Assembly (NCBI RefSeq): GCF_002368095.1
Contig: NZ_AP018227.1
Coordinates: forward strand, 3,967,796-4,031,795
Length of the DNA stretch: 64,000 bases
DNA from: Calothrix parasitica NIES-267
GTDB taxonomy: Bacteria; Cyanobacteriota; Cyanobacteriia; Cyanobacteriales; Nostocaceae
Direction of reading: 5' to 3'
In this document: positions 62,809-64,000 of the stretch, piece after piece
Position numbering within the stretch: position 1 is the stretch's first letter
Layout of the letters: each line of letters opens with the position of its first letter
Translations under genes and position numbers: made by a program
The notes under the pieces: generated by a model
What the model was told of the DNA's origin: nothing
Seen by the model: only the letters and a program-made list of their open reading frames with translations
The model's database searches: none

Positions 62809-63801
62809 GTGGTGCAAGTATTTGGAGACTTCGTTGAATCAACGCATAAAAAGGAAAATTTAACTTTAGGGTTCTCTCCTTCTTCGGTACCAATCAGCGA
62901 ACGTTGGCGCAATAACGGTTTATCCGCTGACTATATTGCTGAGTATCTAGCAACTGTATTAAATAATGAAGAGAATGAATCCGATGATACAGAGTATTTA
63001 GCTGAAATAAAAAGTTCGGCTAGCTACATAGCTAATGAATTATTAGAAAATGGGATGAAGTACTGCAACCAGCATACTGAATATCCTATTACTTTTCATA
63101 TCGAATTGGTATCTAACGAAATCAGATTTTTCCTGGAAAATACGATTATTCCAGCAAATGCAGAAAGATTAAAAGAATTTATTAATGAATTAGATAATTC
63201 AGATCCAGATGAGTTTTATATTCGTCAGTTAGAAAAAACTGCTGAAGATGAATTGGAGGATAACACTAGTTCTGGATTAGGTTTTTTAAGCATCATCAAT
63301 GACTATTCGGCCAAACTAGGCTGGAAGTTCCAAACTGTGGATCAAAGTTCATTGGTAATGAGTGTTACTACTTTAGTGCGTCTAATGTTACAACAAACCG
63401 AGCAGCTTAATCAACAAACTGAAACCGAAAACAAAACGAATACTAATGTTGAACCGATAGAAGTTAAAGGCGAAAATTTTACTATTATCTACAACAATAG
63501 TAGTAAGGCTGTTAACTTTACTGGTAGAGTCAGGCTTAGAGGATTGCAAGAATATACTGTTGTTTTTGAATTATTCGATAAAGTCTTAGAAACAAACAAA
63601 AATTCAATAACTATTGATTTACAAAACCTAGAACTTCTTAATAGTTCGGGGATTGATATGCTATCAAAATTTATTATTACTGCACGGAAAAAAAAGACGG
63701 TTGATATCAAGATTATTGGTTCTAGCAGTAAGACTTGGCAAGCAAGGTTATTAAAGAATATGCAGCGATTAATGCCTAAATTAGAATATGAATTGAAATA
63801 G
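62809..63801 (+). CDS. Fused slr1658-slr1659 partner-switching regulator
   Basis: 330 residues from a GTG at 62809. Residues 1-195 match the separate 211-residue regulator (LTLGFSPSSVPISERWRNNG; SYIANELLENGMKYCN; SSGLGFLSIINDYSAKLGW). After a Gln/Thr-rich linker (about 196-217), residues 218-330 match the separate STAS-like protein (LELLNSSGIDMLSKFI; MQRLMPKLEYELK). The leader before the GTG (GAGGAAAAGATAGCG) is like that of the split gene (GGGGAAAAGATAGCC), so the two arose by duplication. It begins 63 bp after the phosphatase gene. Confidence 0.85.
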   Translation: MVQVFGDFVESTHKKENLTLGFSPSSVPISERWRNNGLSADYIAEYLATVLNNEENESDDTEYLAEIKSSASYIANELLENGMKYCNQHTEYPITFHIELVSNEIRFFLENTIIPANAERLKEFINELDNSDPDEFYIRQLEKTAEDELEDNTSSGLGFLSIINDYSAKLGWKFQTVDQSSLVMSVTTLVRLMLQQTEQLNQQTETENKTNTNVEPIEVKGENFTIIYNNSSKAVNFTGRVRLRGLQEYTVVFELFDKVLETNKNSITIDLQNLELLNSSGIDMLSKFIITARKKKTVDIKIIGSSSKTWQARLLKNMQRLMPKLEYELK

Positions 63802-63880
63802 TTAGGAGTTAGGAGTTAGGAGTTAGGAGTTATTAATTATTAATTTCTCTCCCTATCTCCCCCTCTCCCCATCTCTCATC
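63801..63880. repeat. Short tandem repeats GTTAGGA and TCTCCCC
   Basis: Five GTTAGGA heptamers begin in the last codon of the fused regulator, followed by TCTCCCTATCTCCCCCTCTC octamer-like repeats to about 63878. Confidence 0.8.
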
Positions 63881-63890
63881 CACTAAAAAC

Positions 63891-63927
63891 AAAAACTCCT
63901 CCCTTGGATTGGCTGGGAGGAGTTTTT
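63891..63927. terminator. Strong bidirectional terminator
   Basis: AAAAACTCCTCCC (63891-63903) pairs perfectly with GGGAGGAGTTTTT (63915-63927) around an 11-nt loop, with U-runs on both strands. It ends the fused regulator transcript and the minus-strand gene that enters from the right. Confidence 0.85.
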
Positions 63928-63953
63928 GATTTAAATTCCAAGTAACTGAATAT

Positions 63954-64000
63954 TTACACCATACCACCAGCAGCTTGAAAGCGAGCGCGGGCGCGTTTGT
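63954..64000 (-). CDS. 3' end of an unidentified gene (partial)
   Basis: The last 14 codons and a TAA (63954-63956) of a minus-strand gene: KRARARFQAAGGMV. The rest is outside the window. The basic, Ala/Gly-rich end gives no family. The perfect terminator directly downstream supports it being a real gene end. Confidence 0.5.
   Translation of the reverse strand, partial: KRARARFQAAGGMV

Overview
The window looks like chromosome from a filamentous, probably heterocyst-forming cyanobacterium (Nostocales; Calothrix/Rivularia-like is my guess). The evidence is cytochrome b6f genes petB and petD, a CpcS-type phycobiliprotein lyase beside an NblB-like HEAT protein, the D1-processing protease CtpA, an EGY1-type site-2 protease, the cyanobacterial/plastid ribosomal protein PSRP-3 (Ycf65), an AT-rich composition, rare HIP1 octamers (GCGATCGC, for example near 13005, 21078, 36240, 38538 and 47508), and many 7-8 bp short tandem repeats between genes, a known trait of heterocystous cyanobacteria.

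Layout. (1) 1-15.4 kb is a DNA phosphorothioation (Dnd) defence island. It holds dndC-dndD-dndE and a Dnd-associated methyltransferase-like gene on the minus strand, a divergent dndB, then a Dnd-associated protein 4 homologue, a second DndD-like SMC/Rad50-type ATPase translationally coupled to a 57-residue protein, and a DEAD/DEAH helicase of the phosphorothioation-linked restriction type. DUF1877, DUF2207 and a small membrane protein are interspersed. No dndA (cysteine desulfurase) and no dndF/G/H set is visible here. (2) 15.5-18.6 kb has lexA, argF, tRNA-Thr(TGT) and a RelE/ParE-type toxin-antitoxin pair. (3) 18.7-31.5 kb is mixed chromosome: a cupin, a PlsY-like/PEP-utilising fusion, a 46-residue membrane protein, an SGNH hydrolase, folE, an outer-membrane-type protein, an RDD-HEAT-pentapeptide protein, and a family 4 glycosyltransferase. 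(4) 31.5-43.5 kb is rich in photosynthesis genes: an RsbW-like kinase between two long gene-free stretches, petB-petD, ctpA, a degenerate metallo-beta-lactamase-fold protein, a site-2 protease, a 60-residue-repeat coiled-coil protein, cpcS and the NblB-like gene. (5) 43.5-53.5 kb has a rhomboid relic, transporters, a VanY-type peptidase, a possibly decayed SUKH gene, a Uma2 gene, tRNA-Ala(GGC), hisF, ruvB and a TPR lipoprotein-like or secreted protein. (6) 53.7-57.7 kb holds a GT1 glycosyltransferase, a GT11 (fucosyltransferase-like) gene and a condensation/PapA-type acyltransferase, a possible glycoside-decorating set. (7) 58.8-63.8 kb has PSRP-3 followed by a partner-switching signalling cluster: a split slr1658/slr1659-type pair, a SpoIIE-type PP2C phosphatase with a sensory N-terminus, and a second copy in which the two regulators are fused.

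The strongest leads are the non-DndFGH effector set in the phosphorothioation island and the paired split/fused partner-switching modules. Short tandem repeats have also entered coding sequence at the C-terminus of the Dnd-associated methyltransferase. All family calls come from reading motifs in the sequence; no database search was possible.
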